Shown here: one piece after another, positions 37,010 through 48,899 of the stretch
How positions within the stretch are numbered: position 1 is the first letter of the stretch
How the letters are laid out: each line of letters begins with the position of its first letter
Source of the DNA: Amoeboaphelidium protococcarum
Taxonomy: Eukaryota > Aphelidiomycota > Aphelidea
Length of the DNA: 64,000 bases
Assembly: GCA_023515745.1 (NCBI GenBank)
Contig: JALECJ010000255.1
Span: 382,001 to 446,000 of the forward strand
Direction: 5' to 3'
Position numbers and translations under genes: made by a program
The notes under the pieces: generated by a model
The model's input: only the letters and a program-made list of their open reading frames with translations
What the model was told of the DNA's origin: nothing
Databases searched by the model: none

Positions 37010-38011
37010 ATGATCATTGATGATAGATACTCAAAGACACGCGTCTAGAAGCTGAAGCACTATCTGTACTCATTTGGATCCCTTGGCCCACATGGCAGAC
37101 TCTCATGTACCATATTACTGAATTAATAGTATAAAACTGCAAATTTGAAAAAGAGAACGCCAGTTGATGATTGCCATATTGAATACTAGAGATAAGAACA
37201 GAATATACTTGCGCATTAAGTTAAGGATGAAGTATCGACACTGAAAAACCAAAGTAATTTGCACGATGATGTTGTTGATGAAAAGTCAGTGGTATAGTGT
37301 ATACCGGTTCTAAACAAAGCACCTGATGAGTCAGTCGATGCACTTTAGCAGCAGTAAGAGTAAACCGTTGTTGAATGCCGCTAAAATAATGCTGATCCAG
37401 TGTATAGTACTGAGAATCAAATCTCGCCTAGACTTGATATTGAAAACTCACACACTCCAAAAGAGTCTTAGCGATCTAAAGTCTAGTTGCTGTAGAAATC
37501 TAATTCTTCATTTGGTAAATTGATTGAAAGTACGAAATCGTAATGTTCAGCTGTTGGTAGCCGCATCTCTAGTATATAAGCAGGCGACTAATGCGATGAT
37601 CCTTTTGGATTTAAACTAGACATCAATAGTGAGGCGATTGCTGATCAATAAACTTTAAAGACAAATACACAGTCTGTCATATCAAGTATCAAAAAAAGAT
37701 TGTCTCAACCGCCGCGATTTGAAGATGCTGTCAATAAGAAACCTGTCGACGTACCTAGTATAGTGCTTCCTCCTGATGAGCACCGCGTTTAAGCTGAGAT
37801 TCCGGGTCAAGTTGCTGACATTCCGCCATAAAGTCATATTCTCAATTCAAATGTATTAAGCAACTAAACGTTGAAAGATTAGTTAATTAGCGACGATCGT
37901 ATGGACACGGAAGATGATGAATTGAATGATATTTTCAAGTTTATCGAGGGCGATATATCAGCGGTACGTGAGAATGCTGACGAAGACGATCTCTTTGAAT
38001 CTGATTTGTGA
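37010..38011 (+). CDS. Hypothetical, largely disordered acidic-tailed protein
   Basis: 333 aa, no intron needed. After a basic N-terminus (RYSKTRVQKLKHYLYSFG) the chain is Gln, Ser and Asp-rich with many TAA/TAG-encoded Gln, and it ends in an acidic segment (DTEDDELNDIFKFIEGD, ENADEDDLFESDL). No domain is recognised. It is transcribed divergently from DNLZ, with 243 bp between the two starts. Confidence 0.6.
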
Positions 38012-38072
38012 ATAGTAATATACATTTAGTTAAGAAATAAGGCTAAATATTTGGATAATATTGCTACCACTT

Positions 38073-39097
38073 ATGAACCAAATTTCTTTACATTTTCCAA
38101 GGATTACCAAAAGCGGGACAGGCGGAGAACGCCACCTAAAACCAGTTTGTAATCTTAGAATCACACTGCAAATCGCTTTCCAACGAACTCTGATACTTTA
38201 TATTGCTCGCAATAATGTGCAGAGTAAATCGTATGTAAGACTCAACTGTACTAAGTGTGATAACCGGTATGATGTATAAAGTGTGGATCCACTCTTTTTT
38301 AGTTTGAAACTGTTGTAGAATGTGCGGATCCGCCTGGATGGTAGCATAGGAGGCACGACGCGAGTATAAACTATTGAAATCATGAACGAATAGGCTTTAT
38401 GCGAGTGGTTATTTCAAATTTTTATTAAAGTCTATAACGCCTTTTTAACAGAGATACTGGGACGCGATTTGCCATAGACTACTTAATTCCACCACAGCAC
38501 CATCTGCTTCTGATTATTAGAGAGTGGCAATGCTCATTAAAACTTGCTTGTTTTGTAACAGGTGTTGATTAGTATTCGTAGTTTATATCTAAGCTATTGG
38601 CGAGTCTACTGATGTTGGTGGAAGAACTGACAGCGGTCAAATACTGTGCGCGTTTTATGCGACTGTTTAGGTTGGATCCTTAGTTGTTGAGAATATCAAC
38701 TGAAGACGTTGGACGCTTCGTATCACGCGCTGGATTGTTAGAGCAGCTAAGCCCGACATTGCTGACGAGACTGGCATTCGAAAGCCATTATTTTACAAGC
38801 CCACTGAACATGCTGTAGACCTTTTAGCAGCTCTAATGTAACCGGCAGCCCACGAACTTATTGGCTTGGGTGGAAATGATGGTGTTAATACCTTCACAAG
38901 GAGGATTGCGATTCTACCTGAAGCTACAGAACAAAGCTAATTTAGATGAACAAGTATTCCATCCTTTCTTAATTCCATCATACCACGATCTAAACATCAA
39001 GATCTAAAAAATTTGCATGCTTAAGTCAGCTGAAGATAAAACCGGGGCCTTCAAGGACTAATTTTAGAGTTTAATTGTGCCCGAATCGCATGTATGA
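38073..39097 (+). CDS. Unrecognised protein, two exons
   Basis: Intron 38405-38451 (47 nt, phase 2) joins two otherwise overlapping frames into 325 aa. The N-terminal half has a CxxC motif (RLNCTKCDNRYDVQSVDP) and SLKLLQNVRIRLDGSIGG; the rest is hydrophobic and helical (FAIDYLIPPQHHLLLIIREW, FVTGVDQYSQFISKLLASLL, SPTLLTRLAF, LLAWVEMMVLIPSQGGL). Composition and codon pattern support a real gene, but I cannot assign a family. The 3' end is uncertain because the +1 frame downstream (to 39266) also looks coding. The 5' ATG at 38073 is the first in frame, 61 nt after the previous stop. Confidence 0.55.
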
Positions 39098-39432
39098 GCC
39101 AGATTATGCGTTCTCTAAAAAGTGTGTCAAAGAAGACAACGCTCATTACATTGATGCCGTTAAAGTGTTGAATAATAGAAGGGTATTCAAAGAAGGAAAT
39201 TTGTAAAACTACGAAAGTGTATATTACCGTCTTTGTGGAGGGCGGATGTGCTAAAGATATCTTTGAATCCTGAGAGAGCATGCTGATGATAAAGAAGACA
39301 CAATGATAGTAGTCTTTTTTATACTAAAATACTTTTAAATTTCTGTACTCATTCAACTCAAAACAAACGAAATTTATTGTTTGTGAATTAAATGTATTGT
39401 AAAGACTCTTAGAGAGCAATCATATGTACTCA
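39098..39432. other. Region after the unrecognised gene, with a coding-like +1 frame
   Basis: A frame shifted by +1 from the preceding gene stays open to TGA at 39264-39266. It encodes strongly protein-like sequence (RMYEPDYAFSKKCVKEDN, DAVKVLNNRRVFKEGN). It may be a last exon reached through an intron I could not place, or the continuation after a sequence error. The remainder to 39432 is A/T-rich. Confidence 0.4.
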
Positions 39433-42120
39433 TCAAACTACTCTACCTGACCGTCGAGACCTGGCAGAATCCAAAAACTTTGACGGAGAAGTTGGCACAG
39501 CTGACGGTGTCTTCTAGTTTGCAGACTGACGTTATTGACTATATTTGGACGCCAGCGGATCTATAGCTATTACTTGACTGTCGACATTCATCGATGACAC
39601 GCGTTTACTCGGCACAGGAGGAGGCAAATCGACAATCAAATCACCGCCCTACTACTATTGATCAGCGTATAAACTGTCAGGATTTACAGGACCGTTGTAT
39701 AGATATGGATCTACCCAATTAGACTATGCTGGAGTGACTTACGAAGGTTACTGTACAGAAGGCGCGATCTGATTCCGCTAGATTGATCCAGCAGGATAAT
39801 TAGGATTGTATCCCCGAGGTCTGTTGTTATTATTATTAGTACTACTTTGAGTGCCATTGGCATTAAATCGTTGTGATGCAGGTACCTAATTTTTACGTCT
39901 GGCAATACAGTTCCAGATAAAACAAAATAGAATAAGGCCAACTACACTTGCCAGTACAATGGTAATTGCCAAATTATCTTGCATCCACCCGACAAAGGAA
40001 CTCCAACCTGATTGATTACACTATCCAGCTTTACACGTACCAGAATATCCACATGCTGTGCCATCGGTGAAGAAGCCCGCAATCTAGAAACATTATCCTC
40101 TATCGTTCTAACAAAACATTGCGCATTAATTCTTAAATCCACGACATTCGCCAGTAATGCCAGCAGTTTCGCCCCGAAGAGAGCATTAATAGTCTCGTGA
40201 TGTACAGCTGCCAGATGCACAGTACCCACTTTCACCAGTGGCATTGATCGAACATTGTTATCTATCAGGCAACTTCTCCACGACAGGACAAACACCAGAC
40301 TGACCATCACAAAATTGATTCTTGGAACACTGATCAGGCGCAGTAAAGCACTGAGTTCCTTGTGATTTCAATTGACAATTTTGACAACACTTGCCATTAG
40401 AATCCTCACATCTGGCTCCATTCTTGAGCTTACATGTGGCACCATCACAGCATTAAGAGTTCCTACACGTATTACCCTCAGGTGTACCGCAGTCACACTC
40501 TTCACCAGATTCCAAGATACCATTACCACACTGCTATTCAGTTATAGTCTTTTACGAGTTGGGATTCTGCAGACACGTGGCAATGATGGGATACTTTTAA
40601 CATATGGTAGAGACGGAGCACGGTGAGAAGGAATCGGTACTTGAACTGTCTGACGGATGCATAAGATATCGGCCCTGACAATCACACTGATCCTGACATG
40701 GACAACATCCCTGCCGTACACCACTTGAACACTCTGTCGATGAACAATCATGATTAGCACCGAAACTATGCCCAATCTCGTGAGCCACCACAGTCCAACT
40801 ACTCGGCGATGGAGTGGATATACATACACCAGATACGAATTCATTCTCTCCATTCACTTATTGGCTAAAAGCCTACCGCTCACATACCATGTTCAGCCAG
40901 CTGATTCCAAGCGTGCAGCTGCGGCCAGCCTCACAACTTGAACATACAGATTTGAGATGCCAGAGACCGTAGTTATCCTTCTACTAACCGCGCCACTACG
41001 CAAAATCATTCAATCTCCTTGATAATGGATAATTACTACTACATTGTCTATTCCAAGACTTACCACCGGATGTATCACACGATGATTGTATACTCGTCTC
41101 CACAATACCCAGTGCAATATTCATTTATTACTGATACAAGGCAGATGCCTGATTGAATTCACTAACTATTTACTAAAGAACAGCCGTAGAATCTCCGTTA
41201 AAATTATTGAAATAACTACAGTCAGCAGCAACTCCAAGATAGAGCACTTACAAATTAGTAGGGCAACCAGCACTCTACCTCTTTCGCAAATGCACTCCAT
41301 AATCATTATCAGACACCTGGAGCCGCAACTTTTATCTGACATGATCCTCTGCGTTGTACCTGTTAAAATGTAGGTGCTCTGATCCGCAACCAAAAGAAGC
41401 CGACCCGTCGTGAGAGGACTTATGCAAAGGCTCTCCAAAATCCTTCATGCTGTATATAATAGGACCATTATAATCTGCTGCAAAATTTGGCAATACGTCC
41501 GAGGATCGCCTTGAAGCCAGATAATGTGAATATGATTAGATGGTAAAAGTGTCTTGTCTATAAGTGAACGACCCACTGACACTTGATACAACATTCTCAT
41601 ATATAAAACTACTACTACCACTACCAATGCGGGGACAAGGAGCAAAAGTAAGACGCGCATCACCAATAGACAATGAAGATACCAAATCTTAAGCTCCGTC
41701 CTCATCAGCAAAATCATCATCCATCACAAAATCTGAATCGTCTCTGCTAAGCACATGACCGTGAAAGTTACATAGTACGTCCCTCATTTTGATTACATTA
41801 ACAACTTTGCCATTATCACCATACACTTTAGCATTAGCATCCGGATGTAGAATATTCTAATTAGGATGCATGTGAAGGTAAAAAGATTCAGTAGGAGTCA
41901 GTTTAATTATTAATCTGAAGTATTGCAACTTGTCCCCATTTGAGAGGGATGGAGTAGACTTGTGCACATATGGTTCAATCTTGACCGAGAGCGGCTTTTC
42001 AATGCTGAGGAGGGGACCTAGAGTGTCTTTAATGTCGTGTCTGACATAAGATTAAGAAGCTATTGTACCAATACAGCACACCATCAACGCGACCAAATAT
42101 TATTGAAACATGTTCATCAT
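39433..42120 (-). CDS. ADAM-family transmembrane metalloprotease (copy 1)
   Basis: Intronless, 895 aa. Layout: signal peptide (~1-22), prodomain, reprolysin catalytic domain with VAHEIGHSFGANHDC (~440-455) and Met-turn YLMHPSD, disintegrin domain (GNGILESGEECDCGTPEGNT, CCDGATCKLKNGARCEDS), Cys-rich region (CSKNQFCDGQSGVCP), EGF-like GTACGYSGTCKAGQC, a transmembrane helix (TIVLASVVGLILFCFIW) and a Pro/Gln/Asn-rich cytoplasmic tail with LPPPVPSKR. All zinc-binding His and the catalytic Glu are present. ADAMs shed membrane proteins; fungal members exist (e.g. S. pombe Mde10). The start is the first of two adjacent ATGs. It lies in tandem with a second ADAM downstream on the same strand. Confidence 0.94.
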
Positions 42121-42450
42121 TATTCAAGTTTTCCTAAATTATAATAAAGAAGTAGATCACTAATGACGTCAACCTTTTAATTAGGGAATTGAAACTCGAT
42201 TCCAATCAGGAAGAAATCCGATTGGTGTAACGTTCGACATCAAAGACAGTCACCAAGAAGGGAAATTCAAACTTGAGGCGCTTCCGTTGTCAAGTGGCTG
42301 AGAGACATTCTGATTTGTTTTAGTTTCAAACGCGTCCCTTCAGCTTTGCTGGGTGTTTCGTACTAAAGGCTGGTGAAACGCGCTGAGTAGACATTACGCG
42401 TACTCCAAGTGTTCATCAATTCTATCAATATACTTTATATGTATACAAAA
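42121..42450. other. Intergenic region between the two ADAM genes
   Basis: 330 bp holding the promoter of the first ADAM and the 3' end of the second. It contains GC-rich elements such as AAACGCGTCCC (~42330) and AAACGCGCTGAG (~42377) that resemble cell-cycle MluI boxes. No ORF of interest. Confidence 0.45.
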
Positions 42451-45009
42451 TCATTTTTCTTCAGTCTTATTGGATTTAACATCGCCCTAAGTTCCCGCTT
42501 TAGACGAGGATTGGTTTTTACGCATACTAAAAGTAGCAACTGACGGAGATAGAGGGCTATAGGCTGAAATTCTTGCAGAGCTGAGTCCTTTTTCTGCAAC
42601 TGGTGCGTTCTACTGTGTATTCAATGTCAAATTCTTACCATCAGCTTTCTTTGACATTTTCTTCTTTAATTATGATTTGATACTACTTTTGTTACTACCA
42701 GAGGGTGGCTATTGTTATTACTGCGGCATCTGGTCGCTTACTACTTCATCGCGATCAAATATAGTGGATTGATCATCGCCCTCAACATTATCATTTTAAA
42801 GTTGCAAAAGATTCTACTACGAGTAGGAGGATACCATTTTAGGACGGGAAAGACTTGAATTAATAGAGAATCCTGCCAAACCAAGTCCCTACTTTTTTTA
42901 GTACAAGCGGAGATGTTTGTACGCTACACCCAGAAGTAGAGTACCACAAAACACAAAGGCGATGATGAAAAATCCACTGTGATCATTGATAAAGCCAATA
43001 AATGCGCTCCATCCACTCTGTACACATTTTCCTCTCTCGCAAACTCCACTCAGTCCGCAGGCGGTTCCGTCATCAAAAAACGAGCCCTGCACTTCAATGC
43101 AACTACCAACAGCCCCGGTGGCGCGACAAAACATGGAGCATTAGTTGGAATGACCAGGACACTCGCCCACGACACCATTTAGCTGTTTCATTAAGCACTG
43201 GTAATTTCTGCTTGTACAGTATCCTCTAGCGCATTAGCCGGTCATGTTCTTACTGGAGATATAACATTAAGACAGATCAGGTTATCTGGCATCTTATGGA
43301 CAATCAGCACTGATACCATTACATTAGTCATCAATATCACACACTCCAATCGCTTTTCTACATACTTCGCCAGCTTTCTTTGGTCTACATTAAGAAGTGC
43401 AACATTTCTAATTTAAAGGATCGCATTAGGCACCGGGCTTTAATTTACATGTACTTGCATCACAACAAGTGCTTTAACTCGCAGTCTAAGATCCAGGACG
43501 ACCAACATCACACTCTTCACCCGACTCTAACACTCCATTGCCGCACATATTCGCCGTTAGTGAGCGTTGTGTATTAGGAGCCTTCAAACACTTGGACCAG
43601 CTATCTTTAGCAGCGCAAATCATGTTAATCGTACAAGGGGAAAAGGTGTTGGATGTACCAGCTGACGTGGGACTCATCAAATATTTTGCTTAACAGTCAC
43701 ACTACCCACCGCTTCCACAAGAGCAACACGGACAATTTGAGTAGCCATTGAAGCACTACTTGCACGCGTCAAGACTAACACATCCACCACAGCCAGCGGA
43801 GCAGTCATGAACACTAGAAAATGTATGAGCGATTTCATGGGCCAGCGTTGCCCATTCAAACCAAGACGAGGAGACAACAGCGGTGCCAGACAGATACAAG
43901 TTAGAACCGGTTTTCTATTAAACAGAAACAGTAGTTTGGCACGCTGATCCAAGCCAAGCAACGCCAACAGTCTAACCAAAACTGCATTTGGTCATAAGTA
44001 TAAAGAGACCGGAGCTAGATTTTTGATCACCTCTCCATTTCGAAAAGTCACTTAATCGCGTAATCATTGGATAATCCTCTCGGCATGGTGTATTCCAGTA
44101 CTACCCCTCATCAGCATTGCAGGTTGTCTGTATATTAACGGAGCCTATCGCCAAAATAATATTGAATGTATCCTAATAAAGTTGAGATGCCTAATTGACA
44201 TTAGACAGAATCTACTGAAGAACATCCTGAGTATTGGAGAACAATGAGAAATAGCTACAATCAGCCACGATATCAACAACCATGGTCATTGGTGATGATA
44301 AGCATTTACCAGACTGTCGCCTCACTACACGCTGGTCACCAATTCTAGATAGAACTTACTGATGCAAATTGGAATGAACCGGATCATTCAAGTCCACACC
44401 ACATGCTGTGTGTTAATCCCCATGAGCACCATGTTACTTGTCTTCCCGAATCAATATGACATCGACCAATTGTCTCAATTTCTGCTGCAACTTGGGCAGT
44501 TTATGAATCGCCACGTGCTTCTAATATTGTTTCACTGTCAAGATCTAAAACGTTTCTTGAACTTGATCGCTCGTTCCGCGAATACTGAGCACCCCGTTGA
44601 AAGTGTCATCGTCGTCATTGAATGATATCCTGACCCATCCGACGGTGACATTATTTTCAATTACTTTTCCAGAGTATGGGTACAGTTCATATTCTGATAT
44701 TCCGTATTACTCAACATTAGCACCGTCTTCTTGATAATGAATATAAACTTGAGCATCAGTGTGCACGACCTCATTAGCAGGTTTCAAGTGCAGTTCAAAT
44801 AGCCGACTCTCAAAACCAAGTTCTACTTGAATAAAATCATTATCTGCATTCTCTGTCAGTTTAAATACTTCCGGGTGAATTATATTATCGGTGGAAATTA
44901 CATGGCCTACAAAATTCCCAAATTAAGTGGTTTCTATACAAATTATACTACAATACTTACTAGCAAAAATGAGAGATAGCAAGGCATAGAAATAGGTGCT
45001 TTTCAACAT
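42451..45009 (-). CDS. ADAM-family transmembrane metalloprotease (copy 2, altered zinc motif)
   Basis: Intronless, 852 aa, same architecture as its neighbour: signal peptide, prodomain, reprolysin domain, disintegrin domain (GNGVLESGEECDVGRPGS), Cys-rich/EGF region (DDGTACGLSGVCERGKC), transmembrane helix (GFFIIAFVFCGTLLLGV) and a Lys/Ser/Gln-rich tail. The zinc motif reads LAHEIAHTFSSVHDC (~385-399): the three His and catalytic Glu are kept, but the conserved Gly of HExxHxxGxxH is Ser. The Met-turn (YLMSPTS) is present. The Gly normally allows the tight turn in the metzincin active site, so activity may be altered. It looks like a tandem duplicate that has diverged. Confidence 0.92.
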
Positions 45010-45214
45010 TTTGATATATACAAATTCAAATTGTCTATGATGATTATATAAAGACAAGAGGATATTTGCCTCATATTAATGATCAAAGACTGACAGGTTG
45101 AGGTAAGGGAGTTTGCCACCACAGTTTGGTTGTCATGGTGATTCAAGAAATGGTTGTATAAAGCAATCATGATCAATTGAAAGCCATAAATCAGATTGAA
45201 TATAATCTAACTCA

Positions 45215-46029
45215 TCATTTTTTCTAATCCGCATTCACTTTGCTAGAAGTATTCTTGCTAGATGCAGATGCAGCCTTATTTTCAGGTGATTTCGCTCCGG
45301 CTGAAGTAGTCTTTTACTTTAATATTTTGACTGCGTCTTTGGCAAACACATAACTCGCTCCAGATAGAACCGTCGATGCAGCGACAGTATATTACATGGT
45401 AGACAAAAGCCAATGAGACTCCACACCGAATAGCACAGGTGCGCTTAAACTAGATCCCATTAGAACTAACTGAAGAAACGTGTTATATTTGGATATCTAA
45501 GTTGGTTTAATCTCGACCGAAGGGATCGTGGGATCAATGTATTTTTTAAACGTTCTCTACACTATATCAATACAATAATCATAAACATGAACTAACAATA
45601 AGATGTACATTACCGGTTTGGAAAGAGACATATACCGATAGACCATCACGGCTGCAGATAATAGAACATCACGTCCAACAATCAGAGCAGCCAAATACGC
45701 TACAGTAACCAAAATAGTGTATAATCACGCGTCAAATCAATAAAATACTTACTGGGAAGTAAACTAGTGGTGGCAAGCGATAGCGTAACTGTGGTCATCA
45801 ACACTTTATCCGCAAGAGGATCCAATACTGTTCCCAGATAAGTTCTCTGATTAAAATTTCTAGCTATATAGCCATCCACTAGATCGGTCACGCTAGCAAA
45901 AGCGAATGCTCCAAGCGCAAACTTATAATCTTACGCGTAGATCCAATATCCAATAGCCGGCGATAATAGCAGCCTGGACATTGTCAGCATATTAGGAATG
46001 GTCCTGATATCTTCTTTCAGCATCTACAT
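45215..46029 (-). CDS. Cardiolipin synthase (CDP-alcohol phosphatidyltransferase type)
   Basis: Three exons, 234 aa; introns 45700-45752 (53 nt) and 45557-45613 (57 nt). The CDP-OH-P motif D-G-x2-A-R-x8-G-x3-D-x3-D is present as DLVDGYIARNFNQRTYLGTV then LDPLADK (~50-75). KYIDPTIPSVEIKPTQISK and YNTFLQLVLMG match the conserved region of eukaryotic Crd1/CRLS1, which condenses CDP-diacylglycerol with phosphatidylglycerol in the mitochondrial inner membrane. The N-terminus is short (RTIPNMLTMSRLLLSP begins within 8 residues), so a presequence exon may be missing. A Ser/Lys-rich tail ends the protein. Confidence 0.88.
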
Positions 46030-46083
46030 AATTACGGTCAGCTCAAAAAGTCTATATGGAATCAATAATCAATTACATCTTTA

Positions 46084-46341
46084 ATGGAACGCTGCGACTT
46101 CTCATCACCATTATTGTTGTTGTCAGAATTGCTTGTTTGGCTGTTATGTCTGCGACCAGTCACTATCGGTGACAGCAAAGACCTTTATCTTACAGCATTT
46201 GATAGTAAAGATACATTTCTCGAAACAATATACCGATTCCTAAGTGGATGGCAGTACAGTAATCTTTAAGCGCTCATGTTACAAATCTTCCAAATCAAAA
46301 TAGGAAGATCAAGAAAGTAAAAAAGCAAATCAAAGAGATGA
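46084..46341 (+). CDS. Possible small protein with hydrophobic N-terminus
   Basis: An 85-aa frame divergent from cardiolipin synthase and ending 27 bp before the stop of the opposing UBZ gene. The N-terminus SPLLLLSELLVWLLCL could be a signal anchor, and the C-terminus is basic (IGRSRKQKSKSKR). No homology is recognised. The frame could be open by chance, since only TGA stops translation. Confidence 0.3.
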
Positions 46342-46368
46342 GCGAGATTATGAAATGTTGGAAGTGAA

Positions 46369-47493
46369 TCACTTTCTCTTGTATCGCCGAAAATTAGATT
46401 TACCGTATGCAGAAGACTTCTTTTTCTGAGCATATGGCTTCTTGGCATTCGCATAAGTGTAATTAATCTTGATTATATCATTGCCATCAGGGTCGACATC
46501 GCCGCCACCATCATTGTTGTGTAAATTGATATGATTTCTGTACGCCTCCGCCTCGTGTGGTGGAAGTTAATCTAGTGGCGTGAATCCTTTCAGAGGAGAT
46601 AATTATTCACTCTCAGAGAAGAGCCTACCATTCAAATTTTAATTAGATCTACTAGTTGAGCATTTGTTTTGATTCGCAGCCGACACGCCATCAACTTGAG
46701 AATCCAAGACTATCACACTTGAGTTTTAAGATTCGAAATCTAGAATATTGTTCAAATCTTCAGTAGATAAGTTGTCCAGCTAATGGTAAAAAGAATCCCT
46801 TGATGATGATTTAGGATGTGCTCTGATGGTTTCCTCACCTCCCTGACATTCAGCTGCGTGTTACATAATAGACTTGTCATCAAACAATTTCTAACACAGA
46901 GGACACTCTACTCGATTAATAACATTGTTTCCATTTTGACCTTCTTGAGTAGTAGTAGTATCAAGTGGTATGGAATTTAAGGAAGTACTTGAGGTAGAAT
47001 TATTATCAGTAGACGTGGATAAAGAATTATAACTTAATTACATTCTCTAAGTGGCAGTACCAGAAGAACTTTATTACACATTTTCCTTCCCATTATTTGT
47101 GCTGATATTCTTGGTGGACAATCGATTCTTAAAATTCTTCTTTTATGATGCAGGGCCAACGACTATTGATGAACCATCGTCACTCAGTAAATTAACGCAT
47201 TGAACGGCCTTCATGATTACTTAACTGAAAGATGTATATCACTACGAGCAGAAGTAACCAATGATGATCGTTGTAATCCTCTCAACAATTCAATTGTTTC
47301 AGCAGCAGTCTCCTCAAAAGACGAAAACATTTGACGCGCTTTATCAGTCAGTGGAATCTTTATCTCCCTTGCAGTTTCACATTGCTCTGAAACGATAATT
47401 TTCACGTTTCAGCTCTTCTATTCCATTCTGTTTCTTTAAGACTTTCTATCAACTGCAATACAGTAATACCTTAGTCTTCTTGGTTAAACTCAT
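46369..47493 (-). CDS. Coiled-coil protein with UBZ-type zinc finger
   Basis: The certain part is the open frame from ATG 47214 to TGA 46369 (281 aa). It has a Rad18/UBZ4-like finger VECPLCQKLFDDKSIMQHAAEC at ~95-117 (four ligands Cys, Cys, His, Cys), acidic and Gln/Asn-rich linkers, and a basic tail (KPYAQKKKSSAYGKSNFRR). UBZ fingers bind ubiquitin in DNA-damage proteins. Upstream, a coiled-coil-like segment (IKIPLTDKARQMFSSFEETA, AETIELLRGLQ) can be joined through a 38-nt intron (47177-47214, removing that ATG) and two very short ones (24 and 19 nt) to MSLTKKTK at 47493. This extended model is an inference; the unusually small introns need transcript support. Start-to-start distance to ORC1 would be only 42 bp. 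Confidence 0.6.
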
Positions 47494-47535
47494 AATATTT
47501 ATTCTAATCTTTGCTCTTTTCTATTCAAGAAAGAT

Positions 47536-48855
47536 ATGCCGCCAATTAAGAGAAAACTTGACACCAATAGTCAGAAAGGTACACCTTCCAAGAAGAAGAC
47601 CAAGGTTGTGACTGATGTGTACAATGAAGCTATGGAGAGACTATCTGCCAACTATTCATTACTGGACGGAGCTTATCCTCATAGAGATCCTCATCTGGCA
47701 TAGATTAAGCAACACTTGAAATCTGCTATTTAGGATGGTACTGGCTGCTGCATATACATTAGCGGTGTTCCGGGAACTTGTAAGACGTCCACTACGCGAG
47801 AAGTGTTGCGGTAGTTGAAGTGCGATACGGAAGAGCCACTCAACTTTCGTGACTGTGAAGTTAATGGAATGACTTTGGCTGATCCAGGTATGGCATATAC
47901 TTTACTCTGGAAATGTCTTGCTGGTGATTCTTAGAATAAGCGCAAAGTGTAAGCTAATCAGGCCCAACATTTACTGGACGACTACTATCATCACACTGGA
48001 GGCTCTGGTATAAAGAGTACCGACCTATCTCCAGTCGTAGTTGTCATGGATGAGATGGATCAACTTATCACCAAGAAGCAGGATCTGATCTATAATTTCT
48101 TCAATTGGCCTAATCTGCCTGTAAAGTCCAAAAATCGTCAACATGCTCCTCTGATTGTGCTGGCCATAGCTAATACTATGGATCTACCTGAACGCACTCT
48201 AACTAATAAGAATAATTCTAGGTTGGGATTGAGAAGAGTGGAATTTATGGCTTACACTTACGAGTAAATCGAGCAGATATGTCATGATAGAGTAGGGAAT
48301 CTTCTGCTTAATTAAAAAGGTAAAACTGATGTTAAATTGTTTGAAAGTAATGCTATAACTTTATGTGCCAGACGTGTGGCTTCAGTTTCTGGTGATGCTA
48401 GGCGAGCTTTAGAAATCTGCCGTCGCTGTGTGGATGCAGCGCGTAGCAATTAATCTGCCGTCACTGTTCAGCTGGTTAATGCCATCTATGCTTCCATGTA
48501 CTCCACTCCAACATCCATTTTCCTGAAGCAGGCTGCATCACTTCATTAGAAAATCACTTTATGCGCCATTTTATATCTCATCAGCCAGTATGGAGTATCA
48601 GATGTGGCTATGGGTCAACTTTTTAAGAAAGCTGTCGGTCTATGTAGATCTCATAATGTATCCTCTCCATCATATAGTAGTTTCGTATCGGTGGTATCTT
48701 CTCTTGGATAACTGAGGATTCTTATTGTACAGTCAAAGAATCAGCATGGCTACAATGATGATCTCTCGCTGTAGATATGTCTGAACGTTCCAGAAGAGGA
48801 TGTAAAAGAGGCAATCTAGAGTGATGAGACGGTGAAGTCATTCTTAAAAAAGTGA
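47536..48855 (+). CDS. ORC1: Origin recognition complex subunit 1 (ORC1/CDC6 AAA+ ATPase)
   Basis: Intronless, 439 aa. Walker A GVPGTCKTSTTREVL (~78), FRDCEVNGMTLADP, Walker B VVVVMDEMDQLITKKQDL (~170), then the ORC1 hallmark VLAIANTMDLPERTL with SRLGLRRVEFMAYTY, sensor-2 region SGDARRALEICRRC (~300) and a C-terminal winged-helix. ORC1 binds origins and loads MCM with CDC6. ANTMDLPER and YNFFNWP favour ORC1 over CDC6. Two oddities: the BAH and disordered N-terminal region of most ORC1 proteins is absent, and Walker A has Cys where Gly is almost invariant (GxPGTGKT). Confidence 0.92.
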
Positions 48856-48899
48856 TATAGGAATACACACTTTAGTATTATGAAGATGATGACGATTGA

